The notes under the pieces are model-generated. The model had not been told where the DNA came from, ran no database searches, and was given only the letters and a program-made list of their open reading frames with translations. A DNA stretch of 64,000 bases from Rhodoferax sp. OV413 (GTDB lineage: Bacteria; Pseudomonadota; Gammaproteobacteria; Pseudomonadales; Pseudohongiellaceae): contig CALQJO020000002.1 of NCBI GenBank assembly GCA_943330915.2, positions 25,284-89,283 of the forward strand, read 5' to 3'. The translations under genes were made by a program, and so were the position numbers. This document shows positions 38,001-47,421 of the stretch, piece after piece; positions within the stretch are counted from its first letter, which is position 1; every line of letters begins with the position of its first letter.

Positions 38001-38660
38001 TTAATTAAAACCATGTTCGGCCAAAAACGCCTGAGTAAGACCCGCGCCCGAGGACGGATGCGCGGCTTTGTCTCCAAGAATCAGCCGTTCCAGATAACGA
38101 CTGATCAGATCCACTTCAATATTGACCGGGTGCCCGACGCGATAGGTATGAATTATCGTGGCATTCTGTGTGTGGGGAATGATGTTAACACCGAACACAG
38201 CGCCCGACACAGCGTTGACTGTCAGGCTGGTGCCATCGATACACACCGAGCCTTTCTGTGCGATGTATTTGGCCAGATCATCCGGCACCCTTACCTCAAT
38301 GCGCCAGCTGCCGCCATCCTCGCTCAGACTGATTATCTCGCCAACACCATCCACATGGCCGCTGACCAGATGACCGCCCAGGCGAGTGCGCGGCGTCAGG
38401 GCTTTTTCTAGATTCACCTTTGATCCGGACTTGAGAAAACGAAACGTTGTCAGGCTGATGGTCTCGTTGGATACGTCTGCGCTGAAGCCTTGCAGATCAA
38501 ATTCTGTGACTGTCAGGCAGCAACCATTGACCGCGATACTGTCACCGAGCTTGACGTCGGAGAAATCCAGAGCCGGACAGCTGACCCGCAGGCGCCACTC
38601 TTTGCTCCGCAGACTCAGTTCGCTGACCTGGCCCAATGCTTCAATAATGCCGGTAAACAT
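38001..38660 (-). CDS. ribE: Riboflavin synthase, alpha chain
   Basis: 219 residues from the ATG at 38660 (MFTGIIEALGQVSEL, the invariant start); the longer frame runs into ribD. The duplicated lumazine-binding fold is clear, with VNGCCLTVT in the first half and IDGTSLTVNAV in the second. It dismutates two lumazines to riboflavin. The last codons of the gene are repeated as a near-copy just downstream (AATTAAAACCATG at 37985 and 38002). Confidence 0.96.
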   Translation of the reverse strand: MFTGIIEALGQVSELSLRSKEWRLRVSCPALDFSDVKLGDSIAVNGCCLTVTEFDLQGFSADVSNETISLTTFRFLKSGSKVNLEKALTPRTRLGGHLVSGHVDGVGEIISLSEDGGSWRIEVRVPDDLAKYIAQKGSVCIDGTSLTVNAVSGAVFGVNIIPHTQNATIIHTYRVGHPVNIEVDLISRYLERLILGDKAAHPSSGAGLTQAFLAEHGFN

Positions 38661-38664
38661 GCGT

Positions 38665-39834
38665 TTAACTCTCCTGCCTTGAAAGGGCGTCTGAACGAAC
38701 GGATGACAGGTCAGCACCAGACACTCGCGTCGGCACGGCAATCAAACGGCAATCGTCGCCCAGCTGTTCAACTTCAATAATCTTTAACGCGATCTGGTCC
38801 TGCATACGTGTCAAGCCGTCTAGCTTGAACAGGGGCATAGCGTCATTACCCAGCAACTTGGCACCCATGTAGATGACCAGCTCATCTACCAGACCGGCCT
38901 GCATCATGGCGCCAGACAATGTCGGTCCGGCTTCTAACAACACGTCGTTACAATCAAAGTCCAGTGCCAGCATGCTGAGGGTGGCGCGCAGGTCTATCTG
39001 TCCTCGATCGGTCATGGGCATGGAGCGCACCAGCGCCCCGGCGCGCCTATACCGCGCATCGTCGGCCAGGGCAGAGGAGGCGCACAACAACAATACATCG
39101 CCCTGTGATTCAAAAATGCGTGCATCCACCGGTGTCCGCAACGCGGAGTCCAGCACCACGCGTAGCGGTTGTTTACCGGCCAGGTGTTGGGCACGCGGAT
39201 CGGTCAGTTGCTCCAGGCGGACATTCAGTGAAGGGTTATCGACCAGCAAGGTATTCACACCCGTCAGCACCGCGCAACTGGTGGCCCGCAGCCGCTGCAC
39301 ATCGGCACGTGCCTCAGGCCCGGTGATCCATTTGCTCTCTCCACTGGCCATCGCAGTACGACCATCCAGACTCATCGCCATCTTGCAGCGCACCCACGGC
39401 AAACCACTTTTCATGCGCTTGATAAATCCGGGATTGATGGCATCGGCATGCTCAGGCAACAACGGCCCGGTCACCTTGATGCCGGCCTCACGCATCCGCG
39501 TCAAACCGCGTCCGGATACTTTAGGATTAGGATCAGCACCAGCAAAAATCACTTCCGCAACACCGGCGTGAATCAATGCGTCAGAACAGGGAGGTGTGCG
39601 ACCGGTGTGAGAACACGGCTCCAGCGATACATACACGGTAGCACCCCGCGCGCGCTCGCCCGCCTGGCGCAAGGCATTGGCTTCCGCATGCGGATCGCCG
39701 GCGCGCGCGTGAAAACCTTCGCCCACAATTTCGCCATCGCGCACAATTACACAACCAACCCGTGGGTTGGGGCCGGCAGTTAATACCGACTGGGCGAGGG
39801 CAAGAGCCCTCTGCATAGCTTGTTCAGCGATCAA
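38665..39834 (-). CDS. ribD: Riboflavin biosynthesis deaminase/reductase RibD
   Basis: 389 residues, bifunctional. The deaminase zinc site is HAEANAL (about residue 50) with PCSHTGRTPPC. The reductase half follows GLPWVRCKMAMSLDGRTA (about residue 145). It converts the GTP cyclohydrolase product to the pyrimidinedione. The start is TTG at 39834 with GGAG about 10 nt upstream; no ATG fits the conserved start MQRALALAQ better. It overlaps nothing and ends 4 nt before ribE. Confidence 0.95.
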   Translation of the reverse strand: MIAEQAMQRALALAQSVLTAGPNPRVGCVIVRDGEIVGEGFHARAGDPHAEANALRQAGERARGATVYVSLEPCSHTGRTPPCSDALIHAGVAEVIFAGADPNPKVSGRGLTRMREAGIKVTGPLLPEHADAINPGFIKRMKSGLPWVRCKMAMSLDGRTAMASGESKWITGPEARADVQRLRATSCAVLTGVNTLLVDNPSLNVRLEQLTDPRAQHLAGKQPLRVVLDSALRTPVDARIFESQGDVLLLCASSALADDARYRRAGALVRSMPMTDRGQIDLRATLSMLALDFDCNDVLLEAGPTLSGAMMQAGLVDELVIYMGAKLLGNDAMPLFKLDGLTRMQDQIALKIIEVEQLGDDCRLIAVPTRVSGADLSSVRSDALSRQES

Positions 39835-39917
39835 CGATACATAACTCCAGCAGGCCCGCGAAATACGCCAGTCAACACTGACGATCCACGTCGAATGATC
39901 AGGGATGGTCTACAGCA

Positions 39918-40406
39918 TCAGCCCTGATCAGAAGTTTTTGGTACAGACACCTGATCATCATTGGATAGACGGTCAATTTCGGCACGGAACTCATTGAGAT
40001 CTTTGAAACTGCGATACACCGATGCAAAGCGCACAAACGCCACTTCATCAAGCTGACGTAGCTCACGCATCACCGCCTCACCCACCAGACCCGAGGGCAC
40101 TTCACGCTCGCCGGTCGCCCTGATGTGATGTTTGATACGGTTAACGGCTGATTCCACCGCTTCCACACTCACAGGACGTTTTTCCAGCGCTTTGTTGAGG
40201 CCGGAATACAACTTGTTTTCGTCAAAAGGTTCACGGTGACCGTTCTGTTTGATGATGCGGGGCATCACCAGTTCGGCGGTTTCGTACGTCGTGAACCGCT
40301 CTTCACAGGTGATACATTCACGACGACGACGCACCTGGTCGCCTTCAGCGACCAGCCGCGAGTCAATCACCTTGGTATCCAGCGCGCCACAAAAGGGACA
40401 ATGCAT
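39918..40406 (-). CDS. nrdR: Transcriptional repressor NrdR
   Basis: 162 residues. The zinc ribbon is CPFCG...[12 protein letters not shown] (residues 3-48), followed by the ATP-cone starting near [15 protein letters not shown]. It senses (d)ATP and represses ribonucleotide reductase genes through NrdR boxes. nrdR directly upstream of ribD is a conserved arrangement. Confidence 0.97.
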   Translation of the reverse strand: MHCPFCGALDTKVIDSRLVAEGDQVRRRRECITCEERFTTYETAELVMPRIIKQNGHREPFDENKLYSGLNKALEKRPVSVEAVESAVNRIKHHIRATGEREVPSGLVGEAVMRELRQLDEVAFVRFASVYRSFKDLNEFRAEIDRLSNDDQVSVPKTSDQG

Positions 40407-40431
40407 GGTCAGGCGTCTCGGATGCGCTTAA

Positions 40432-41691
40432 TTACGCGCTTTTGTACACAGGAAAGCGCGCACACAGCGCTTTGACTTTTTCACGTACTGCATCAATCAC
40501 CGACTCGTTTTTGATGTCGTCCAGAATGTCACACATCCACTCGGTCAACAGCGCGACTTCGGCTTCTTTAAATCCACGACGGGTCACGGCCGGTGAGCCA
40601 ATACGCAGACCACTGGTCACAAACGGCGGACGCGGATCGTTAGGCACTGCGTTTTTGTTCACGGTAATGTACGCGCGACCCAGTGCCGCATCGGCGTCTT
40701 TACCGGTGATTTCCTGCTTTACCAGGCTGAGCAGGAACAGGTGATCATCGGTACCGCCAGACACCACTTCATAACCACGCTTGATAAAACCTTCGGCCAT
40801 CACGCGGGCGTTTTTAACCACCTGCTGCTGATAGGTTTTAAATTCTTCACTCATGGCTTCTTTAAAACACACGGCTTTGGCCGCAATGATGTGCATCAGC
40901 GGCCCGCCCTGACTTTCCGGGAACACCGCAAAGTTCAGTTTTTTCTCCAGTTCGGGATTCGCCTTGGCCAGAATAATACCGCCACGGGGGCCACCCAAGG
41001 TTTTGTGGGTCGTGCTGGTGGTGACGTCAGCGATCTGCACCGGACTTGGATAGACACCGGCGGCAACCAGACCGGCGATGTGCGCCATGTCCACCAGCAG
41101 GTAAGCACCGACTTTGTCGGCGATATCACGGAATTTCTGCCAATCAATGATCCGCGAGTACGCCGAGAATCCGGCCACGATCATTTTGGGTTTATGCTCA
41201 AGGGCGAGTGCTTCTACTTCGGCGTAGTCGATCTCGCCTGTCTGGTCATTGATACCGTACTGAACGGCATGATAGACACGGCCGGAGAAGTTGACGCTGG
41301 CGCCGTGGGTCAGGTGACCACCATGCGCCAGACTCATGCCCAGCACGGTGTCGCCCGGCTTCAGCAGCGCAAAATACACGGCAGTATTCGCCTGTGAGCC
41401 GGAATGAGGCTGCACGTTGGCATAGTCCGCACCAAACAACTGCTTGGCGCGCTCAATGGCCAGTGTCTCCACCACGTCAACAAATTCACAACCGCCGTAG
41501 TAGCGCTTGCCCGGATAACCTTCGGCGTATTTGTTGGTCAACACACTGCCCTGTGCTTCCATCACGCGCGGGCTGGTGTAGTTTTCAGAGGCGATCAGCT
41601 CAATGTGCTCTTCCTGACGCTGACGCTCGCTTTCCATGGCTGCAAACAGATCTGCATCAAAATCTTTAATAGTCATGCTGGTGGTAAACAT
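40432..41691 (-). CDS. glyA: Serine hydroxymethyltransferase
   Basis: 419 residues. The PLP lysine motif is [15 protein letters not shown], and [19 protein letters not shown] and YYGGCEFVD near the start are diagnostic. It makes glycine and 5,10-methylene-THF from serine. Start 41691 is supported by GGGGA 5-6 nt upstream; the ATG at 41676 (MTIKDFD) is an alternative. glyA-nrdR-rib is a conserved order. The 257-bp region upstream is shared with a divergent diguanylate cyclase. Confidence 0.98.
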   Translation of the reverse strand: MFTTSMTIKDFDADLFAAMESERQRQEEHIELIASENYTSPRVMEAQGSVLTNKYAEGYPGKRYYGGCEFVDVVETLAIERAKQLFGADYANVQPHSGSQANTAVYFALLKPGDTVLGMSLAHGGHLTHGASVNFSGRVYHAVQYGINDQTGEIDYAEVEALALEHKPKMIVAGFSAYSRIIDWQKFRDIADKVGAYLLVDMAHIAGLVAAGVYPSPVQIADVTTSTTHKTLGGPRGGIILAKANPELEKKLNFAVFPESQGGPLMHIIAAKAVCFKEAMSEEFKTYQQQVVKNARVMAEGFIKRGYEVVSGGTDDHLFLLSLVKQEITGKDADAALGRAYITVNKNAVPNDPRPPFVTSGLRIGSPAVTRRGFKEAEVALLTEWMCDILDDIKNESVIDAVREKVKALCARFPVYKSA

Positions 41692-41948
41692 GCGATTCCC
41701 CGCTAAATGGTAAGTCAGAAGCTGCTTCGCGGCTGGAGCGTCACTGTGCTGGAGCCTGTTTTCGATGGGTCGGCATTTTACATGATGTGTGTGATATGAA
41801 CACCCGGAAATTCAGAGTCTTCACGTGAGTGCGTTGTTATTGACAAAATACTTGCCTAGCCAGCACATTACCGTTCCATCTGCCGAGCGACGATTTCCGC
41901 TGACGCCTGCTGGCCAACGAAACACCCTCAATACGTCTGACACGAGCA

Positions 41949-43133
41949 ATGAGATTTATGGCTTTGCAGCTTGATATTGCCACACTGGCGTTGATGTTCA
42001 TTACTCTGGCACTGACATCTTTCCTGGTGATGTTGCTGTTCTGGCGCATCAACCGGGATGTCCCGGGCGTGTTGTGCTGGGTGGCAGCAACACTGCTGAA
42101 TACCGCCTCCGCAGTCGGATCATTAACTCAAGCACTGGCAGGCGGCGATAGTGAGTGGGGCCCTTTTGTTGTCAATAGCATCAGCCTTACCGCCAACTTA
42201 CTAGTAGTACAAGGTGCCTTGTTGTTTCGTGGTTACGAATCCAGACGTCGCTGGCAATTTTTTCTGGCAATCCTTCCATTGTTGTTCATTTTCTCCTGGA
42301 TCGCCCGCCGGGACCCGCTCCTGCTGGAAGGGTTTCATCTGTCATTTATCATGATGTGCCAGTTGATCGCCGGCGTGGTGCTGATCTGGCGCACAGCAAG
42401 TCACAGCGAACTGCAGGCCAACATGTTGGGTGCACTTTCTAGCATCTGCATCGGGCTGCTGGTCGGCTGGCAACTGTGGAAGTTAGTCAACGGTGATGAC
42501 ATGGCAGGGCAAAGGACAGGGTCACTCACCGATCAATGGTATCTTTTTGCCGGGGCTAACTTGCATGTCACCTGGATTTTTGGCTTAAACGTCGCCTGTT
42601 ACTTCCGATCGCGACAACAAGTGATGTCTCTGGCGCGCGAAGATGCCCTCACTTCGCTGCCAAACCGGCGCTGGATTGATGAAACTCTTGACCAAGCCTT
42701 TGCAGAGAAACGCCGCACAGGAGAAAAATTTGCAGTCATCATGCTGGATATCAATCAGTTCAAACAGGTTAATGACCAATACGGTCACAGCGCAGGAGAC
42801 AAAGTCCTGAAAGAGGTTGCCAAACGCCTGAAAGACGCTGTGCGCGAGTCTGATTTTGCCGGACGCTTGGGTGGTGACGAGTTTTTTGTACTGGTGCGCC
42901 ACTTGGAACCAGATGTCCCTCTGAAACAGCTGGTTCTCCGTTTCCGTCATCAGTTAAACGGCAAAATAACCGTAAATGACGCTGAAATCGACATCAGTGT
43001 CAGTATTGGCGCAGCCGTTTATCCGGTCGATGGAAACAATTCAGACGCGCTTCTGGGAGCGGCTGACGCAGATATGTACCGCGATAAATACGGACAAACG
43101 ATATTGTCGGAGCAGGCCGACCTTCAGCTTTAG
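41949..43133 (+). CDS. Membrane-bound diguanylate cyclase (GGDEF)
   Basis: 394 residues. About seven hydrophobic helices in the first ~215 residues form a membrane sensor domain. A GGDEF domain follows, starting near LTSLPNRRWIDETL. The catalytic motif GGDEF is exact (about residues 308-312), and five residues before it RESD provides the inhibitory I-site (RxxD-x5-GGDEF). The enzyme should therefore be active and feedback-inhibited by c-di-GMP. No EAL domain follows. Confidence 0.9.
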   Translation: MRFMALQLDIATLALMFITLALTSFLVMLLFWRINRDVPGVLCWVAATLLNTASAVGSLTQALAGGDSEWGPFVVNSISLTANLLVVQGALLFRGYESRRRWQFFLAILPLLFIFSWIARRDPLLLEGFHLSFIMMCQLIAGVVLIWRTASHSELQANMLGALSSICIGLLVGWQLWKLVNGDDMAGQRTGSLTDQWYLFAGANLHVTWIFGLNVACYFRSRQQVMSLAREDALTSLPNRRWIDETLDQAFAEKRRTGEKFAVIMLDINQFKQVNDQYGHSAGDKVLKEVAKRLKDAVRESDFAGRLGGDEFFVLVRHLEPDVPLKQLVLRFRHQLNGKITVNDAEIDISVSIGAAVYPVDGNNSDALLGAADADMYRDKYGQTILSEQADLQL

Positions 43134-43143
43134 GGATGAAACC

Positions 43144-43266
43144 TTGTCTGAGGCACTCCAAAGACATCTGTTGCCACTGCTATTCCTGCTGCTGCTGACA
43201 ACTGTCGCCATGGTCATTGTCAACAAACGACTGAGGACATTTTATGTTGTTGGCAAGCAAGACTAG
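43144..43266 (+). CDS. Possible small membrane protein with TTG start
   Basis: A 40-residue frame after the diguanylate cyclase. It starts SEALQRHLL, has one hydrophobic helix (LLPLLFLLLLTTVAMVIV) and ends with a basic tail VNKRLRTFYVVGKQD (positive inside). AGGGA (43132-43136) is 7 nt before the TTG. It lies 10 nt after the cyclase stop. It has no recognised family, and chance cannot be excluded. Confidence 0.35.
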   Translation: MSEALQRHLLPLLFLLLLTTVAMVIVNKRLRTFYVVGKQD

Positions 43267-43346
43267 AAAGCAGCCCGTAAGCTGGTGTAACGTGTGGTGG
43301 CCTTAACAACGGAATCCAGCACTTACTTATGGAGATATAAAAACAA

Positions 43347-43787
43347 ATGAACCCTGTCAATTTTGATTTATTAAAAGGCCTTTTTAGTGGGGCAGACAGC
43401 GAAAGCAATTCCAGGCAGCTCTTAAAAGAAATTCTTTTGCTGGTGCTTGCTCGAGCCACTCGCGCAGACACAAACATCGAAGCCGATGAACTAACATCCG
43501 TGCAATCCATCCTCAACGAAGTGCTGGGTGAAACCATCAGCATTGCGGACATCAAACTGGCAGCAACCTCGGAGATGTTTGAACGCCGATCCCTTGACCG
43601 CTCGCTGACTAAAGCCACCCGCAAGCTCACTGACGAAGATCGCATACTGATCCTTCAATGCCTGGCTCAGGTCTTCCGTGCAGATAACCAGATCCGCGAG
43701 AGTGAACTCGATTATTTTGACCGCGTAGCCAATGCCCTTAAAGCGACCCCCTCTGAAATTGCCGGGTTGCGCGTCGGCCCAATCTGA
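43347..43787 (+). CDS. TerB-like (tellurite resistance family) protein
   Basis: 146 residues, all helical. It has the TerB/DjlA-type metal-site layout: ARATRADTNIEADELTSVQ in the first half and AQVFRADNQIRESELDYFDR in the second, two acidic helix-turn-helix units. No other ter genes are next to it, although telA-xpaC lie 10 kb away. The function is unproven. A hairpin (GGCTCT/AGAGCC, 43804-43826) follows the stop. Confidence 0.75.
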   Translation: MNPVNFDLLKGLFSGADSESNSRQLLKEILLLVLARATRADTNIEADELTSVQSILNEVLGETISIADIKLAATSEMFERRSLDRSLTKATRKLTDEDRILILQCLAQVFRADNQIRESELDYFDRVANALKATPSEIAGLRVGPI

Positions 43788-43803
43788 TAAAAATTGGTGC
43801 TGG

Positions 43804-43826
43804 GGCTCTCTTAACTTAGAAGAGCC
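43804..43826 (+). terminator. Possible terminator hairpin after the TerB-like gene
   Basis: GGCTCT (43804-43809) and AGAGCC (43821-43826) pair over an 11-nt loop; only tctc follows, so it is a weak candidate. Confidence 0.4.
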
Positions 43827-43994
43827 TCTCGACGCAAACAGCAATCTGCCATACCTAAAGAACTTGCCTTAAACAAAGGACAATCAAGACTCATCGGCAC
43901 TGCCAGCATTCGATTTTGCATGAAAATTTCTCTCTGATGTGGTATCGATATAGCCGAAATTTCATTTCATACCAACAATTAAAGGGGCTCATCT

Positions 43995-44933
43995 ATGTTC
44001 AAACCACTACGCCGGATATTGTCTGGCTCTGCACTCTTAACCGTCAGCATGACAGCGGCATTGCTTACTGCGGCACCGGCCGCGCTGGCTCAGGAAAGCA
44101 TCGACATCACCGGCTGGGGTACCGGCGCGGTGCAACCGGTGCCCATCCATGAAGGCCGCCCCTGGGGCTGGGCGGTACGTGACTACATGGAGAATCCCGA
44201 CCGCGAACTCTATAACACGGCCAAAGCCAAGCTGCTGCGCGGCGAGCAGATTTTCAGCCACTCAATTTCCACCTTTGATATCGAACGCTACTGCAGAGAA
44301 GCACCCGACTATGACTACACATGGTTCGAGATGCAGCACAGCACGCTGAGTTATGACGAAGTTGCCAAGATGTTCGCGGCATGCCCGAATGTCGGCGCCA
44401 CGCCAATTCTGCGTGTACCCGATGCACTGGAAGGCAGCGTGCAGAAAGCCATGGACATGGGCATGCTCGGTATTATTGTGCCGACGGTGAACGACGCCAT
44501 TCAGGCGCGCGAGGCAGCACGCTACGCCCGCTTCCCTCCTATTGCACGCCGCAGCGCCGGTGGCGGACAAGGGACAGGCCTGTGGACCCCCTTCCTGCCA
44601 GAAGGTGAAACCTTCCGTAACAGTGTCAATGACAACATGCTGGTCGTGGTGATGATCGAAACCGTGGAAGGCGTCAACAACGCGCACGAGATCGCATCAG
44701 TGCCCGGTGTGGATGTTGTGCTGCTGGGTAATGCTGACCTGGCGGGTTTCTCGGGTTTCGCGCAGAACTCACCCGAGTACCGGGATCTGCAGATCAAGAC
44801 GCGCAACGCCACGTATCGTGCAGGCAAAATCTGGGCAAATGCGTCTACTCAGATGGCAGAAGGCACGCCGCTCTCCCACGAGTCACTGATGTACCTGATG
44901 GGCCCAAGCATCTCTGAACGCGCTGCCCGTTAA
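43995..44933 (+). CDS. Exported HpcH/HpaI aldolase (citrate lyase) family protein
   Basis: 312 residues. The N-terminus is a clear signal peptide (SGSALLTVSMTAALLTAAPAALAQE, cut near residue 33). The remainder keeps the TIM-barrel pattern of HpcH/HpaI: FSHSISTFDIE, WFEMQHSTLSYDEV (place of the metal/ADTEH region), ATPILRVPD, GIIVPTVNDA, VVMIETVEGVNNAHEIASVPGVDVVLLGNADLA. Normal members are cytoplasmic class II aldolases; an exported form is unusual. AGGGG precedes the ATG. Confidence 0.85.
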   Translation: MFKPLRRILSGSALLTVSMTAALLTAAPAALAQESIDITGWGTGAVQPVPIHEGRPWGWAVRDYMENPDRELYNTAKAKLLRGEQIFSHSISTFDIERYCREAPDYDYTWFEMQHSTLSYDEVAKMFAACPNVGATPILRVPDALEGSVQKAMDMGMLGIIVPTVNDAIQAREAARYARFPPIARRSAGGGQGTGLWTPFLPEGETFRNSVNDNMLVVVMIETVEGVNNAHEIASVPGVDVVLLGNADLAGFSGFAQNSPEYRDLQIKTRNATYRAGKIWANASTQMAEGTPLSHESLMYLMGPSISERAAR

Positions 44934-44952
44934 GAGTAAGCTCTGTTGGTTC

Positions 44953-44992
44953 CGCTGACGCTGTGCAACTGCATGGCGTCAGCGTAATTTTT
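44953..44992 (+). terminator. Rho-independent terminator
   Basis: CGCTGACGC (44953-44961) pairs perfectly with GCGTCAGCG (44976-44984) over a 14-nt loop and is followed by taattttt. It ends the exported-aldolase transcript and insulates ettA. Confidence 0.85.
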
Positions 44993-45093
44993 GATCTCCT
45001 CCGCCTGACCCAACATGCTAGAATCCCCGCCAGTCAACAGTTGCCGCCAAGGCAATTCCTGCGCATCCAGCAATCCCGGAGATCATCAGCGTT

Positions 45094-46761
45094 ATGGCAC
45101 AGTTCGTATACACCATGCACCGTGTGGGCAAAGTTGTCCCGCCTAAAAAAGAAATCCTCAAAGACATCTCTCTATCGTTCTTCCCCGGCGCCAAGATTGG
45201 CGTGCTGGGCTTAAACGGTTCAGGTAAATCCACCCTGCTGCGCATCATGGCGGGCGTGGACAAAGAATATAACGGCGAAGCGCGCGCACAAACGGGCATC
45301 AATGTCGGTTACCTGCCGCAGGAGCCGGCGTTAAATCCAGCCAAAGACGTGCGTGGCAACGTCGAAGAAGGCATGGGCGAGATCATCAAGCTGCTGGAAG
45401 AATTTAATGCCATCAGCGACCGCTTTGCCGAGCCGATGAGCGATGACGAAATGAACGATCTTCTTGAAAAACAAGGGGAACTGCAGAACGCCATCGACGC
45501 CGCCAATGGCTGGGATCTGGAGCGCACACTGGAGCGCGCCGCCGATGCACTGCGTCTGCCGCCGTGGGATGCGGACGTGACCAAACTGTCCGGTGGTGAA
45601 AAACGCCGTGTAGCCCTGTGCCGCCTGCTGCTGTCCAACCCCGATATGTTGCTGCTCGACGAACCGACCAACCATCTGGATGCGGAAAGTGTGGCCTGGC
45701 TGGAACGCTTCCTGGTGGAATTTCCCGGCACCGTGGTAGCGATCACACACGATCGTTATTTCCTCGATAACGCCGCCGGCTGGATTCTGGAACTCGACCG
45801 TGGTCACGGCATTCCGTACGAAGGCAACTACACCAACTGGCTGGAAACCAAAGAATCACGTCTGGAAACGGAAGCCAAACAGGAAGCTGCCCGCGAAAAG
45901 ACTATCCGCTCCGAACTCGAGTGGGTGCGCAGCAATCCCAAAGGTCGCCAGGCCAAGAGCAAAGCGCGTATGGCGCGTTTTGAAGAACTGAACTCACAGG
46001 AATATCAGAAGCGCAACGAAACCACCGAACTCTACATTCCGCCGGGGCCACGTCTGGGCGACAAAGTGCTGGAAGTGAAAAACCTGTGCAAAGGCTTTGG
46101 TGATCGCATGCTCATCAACGACCTGACCTTCTCCGTGCCCAAAGGCGCCATCGTCGGCATCATTGGTGGTAACGGCGCCGGTAAAACCACCTTCCTGCGC
46201 ATGCTGACCGGTGTTGAAAAGCCGGACAGTGGCACTATTGAACTGGGCGAAACCGTGGATCTGGCTTACGTAGACCAGAGCCGCGACTCACTGAACGGCG
46301 ACAAAACCGTGTGGGAAGAATTGTCCGATGGCCAGGATATCCTGCAGATCGGCCGGTACGAGATTCCCTCACGCGCCTACGCCGGTCGTTTTAACTTCCG
46401 TGGCGGCGACCAGCAGAAGTTCATCAAGGATCTGTCCGGTGGTGAACGCAACCGTCTGCATTTGGCAAAACTGCTCAAGCGTGGCGCTAATGTGCTGCTG
46501 CTCGACGAACCCACCAACGATCTGGATGTGGAAACCTTGCGGGCACTGGAAGAAGGTTTGTTGAACTTCCCCGGCGCCGCCATTGTGGTGTCGCACGATC
46601 GCTGGTTCCTCGACCGTATCTGCACACACATTCTGGCGTTTGAAGGCGACAGCCAGGTGATGTTCCACGAAGGCAACTACTCCGACTACGAGATTGACCG
46701 CAAGAAGCGCCTCGGATCGGAATACCAGCCGACACGCATCAAGTACCGCAAACTCGGGTAA
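45094..46761 (+). CDS. ettA: Energy-dependent translational throttle protein EttA
   Basis: 555 residues with two ABC-F ATPase domains: Walker [10 protein letters not shown] and GGNGAGKTT, signatures [15 protein letters not shown] and [15 protein letters not shown], and Walker [12 protein letters not shown] and [11 protein letters not shown]. The length and the start [18 protein letters not shown] identify EttA within the family. It binds the ribosomal E site and gates the first elongation step according to ATP level. It converges with the P-like gene 6 nt away. Confidence 0.97.
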   Translation: MAQFVYTMHRVGKVVPPKKEILKDISLSFFPGAKIGVLGLNGSGKSTLLRIMAGVDKEYNGEARAQTGINVGYLPQEPALNPAKDVRGNVEEGMGEIIKLLEEFNAISDRFAEPMSDDEMNDLLEKQGELQNAIDAANGWDLERTLERAADALRLPPWDADVTKLSGGEKRRVALCRLLLSNPDMLLLDEPTNHLDAESVAWLERFLVEFPGTVVAITHDRYFLDNAAGWILELDRGHGIPYEGNYTNWLETKESRLETEAKQEAAREKTIRSELEWVRSNPKGRQAKSKARMARFEELNSQEYQKRNETTELYIPPGPRLGDKVLEVKNLCKGFGDRMLINDLTFSVPKGAIVGIIGGNGAGKTTFLRMLTGVEKPDSGTIELGETVDLAYVDQSRDSLNGDKTVWEELSDGQDILQIGRYEIPSRAYAGRFNFRGGDQQKFIKDLSGGERNRLHLAKLLKRGANVLLLDEPTNDLDVETLRALEEGLLNFPGAAIVVSHDRWFLDRICTHILAFEGDSQVMFHEGNYSDYEIDRKKRLGSEYQPTRIKYRKLG

Positions 46762-46767
46762 ATTCAG

Positions 46768-47421
46768 TTAGACACAGAGGCTGGCGCGCAGATCCTTCAA
46801 CCGGTTCTGCCGCTCCTCATAAGTGAGCGGGCGCGACGGGTTTTCCGGCAAGGCCTGCACCATCGTCACTTCCAGCTGCTCGCCACGCATTACTCGCTCA
46901 CATAACTGTTTGTAGTAGTACGAAAACAGCGGGAACACTTTGTCTTCAGGCTCAGTGGCCAGCAGAAACCAGTCGGTAGCTTTGCCGGCAAAATACACCG
47001 CCGGGTGACTCCAGGTATGCTGATGTTTGGGCGCGGGCGCACGGCAGGCTTCGGTGTAGGCTTCCCATTCCGACGGCAGTCCAAACAGATCAAAGGATTG
47101 TTCACAGGCGCGGGTCATCGTTGAGATGGTCGGCAGATAATCCTGACTTTTCACCAGCCGGCGCGCGGCGGTCACCAGCTGCAGCGGATGAAAATCGGCC
47201 AGACATTCCAGCCAGTATTTTTTGGCAAGGATTAGCCGGTCCGGATCGCCGTACGCTTTGTGATACTGGTTGTGATAGGCGAGCTCAAACTCGGCAAATA
47301 TCTGGTTGATGGCATCAATCAGATCCGGACCTTTACTCGGCCCAGCTGCGGTCGGTGAAACGCTTGAATGCAGCTTCAAGGCCTTGTCCGCCTCGTTCAG
47401 CAGCGAATTGATCTTTTGCAT
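46768..47421 (-). CDS. Lambda-P-like replication protein, putative helicase loader
   Basis: 217 residues. The core resembles the lambda replication protein P family: INQIFAEFELAYHNQYHKAY, then KKYWLECLADFHPLQLVTAA, SQDYLPTISTMTRACEQ and LPSEWEAYTEACRA. P recruits the replicative helicase DnaB. It lies directly after, and overlaps by 89 nt, a gene with three DnaT domains, so the pair looks like the chromosomal counterpart of E. coli dnaT-dnaC. If the start is further in, the overlap shrinks, but the recognisable domain begins just after the overlap. No phage genes are nearby. Confidence 0.7.
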   Translation of the reverse strand: MQKINSLLNEADKALKLHSSVSPTAAGPSKGPDLIDAINQIFAEFELAYHNQYHKAYGDPDRLILAKKYWLECLADFHPLQLVTAARRLVKSQDYLPTISTMTRACEQSFDLFGLPSEWEAYTEACRAPAPKHQHTWSHPAVYFAGKATDWFLLATEPEDKVFPLFSYYYKQLCERVMRGEQLEVTMVQALPENPSRPLTYEERQNRLKDLRASLCV

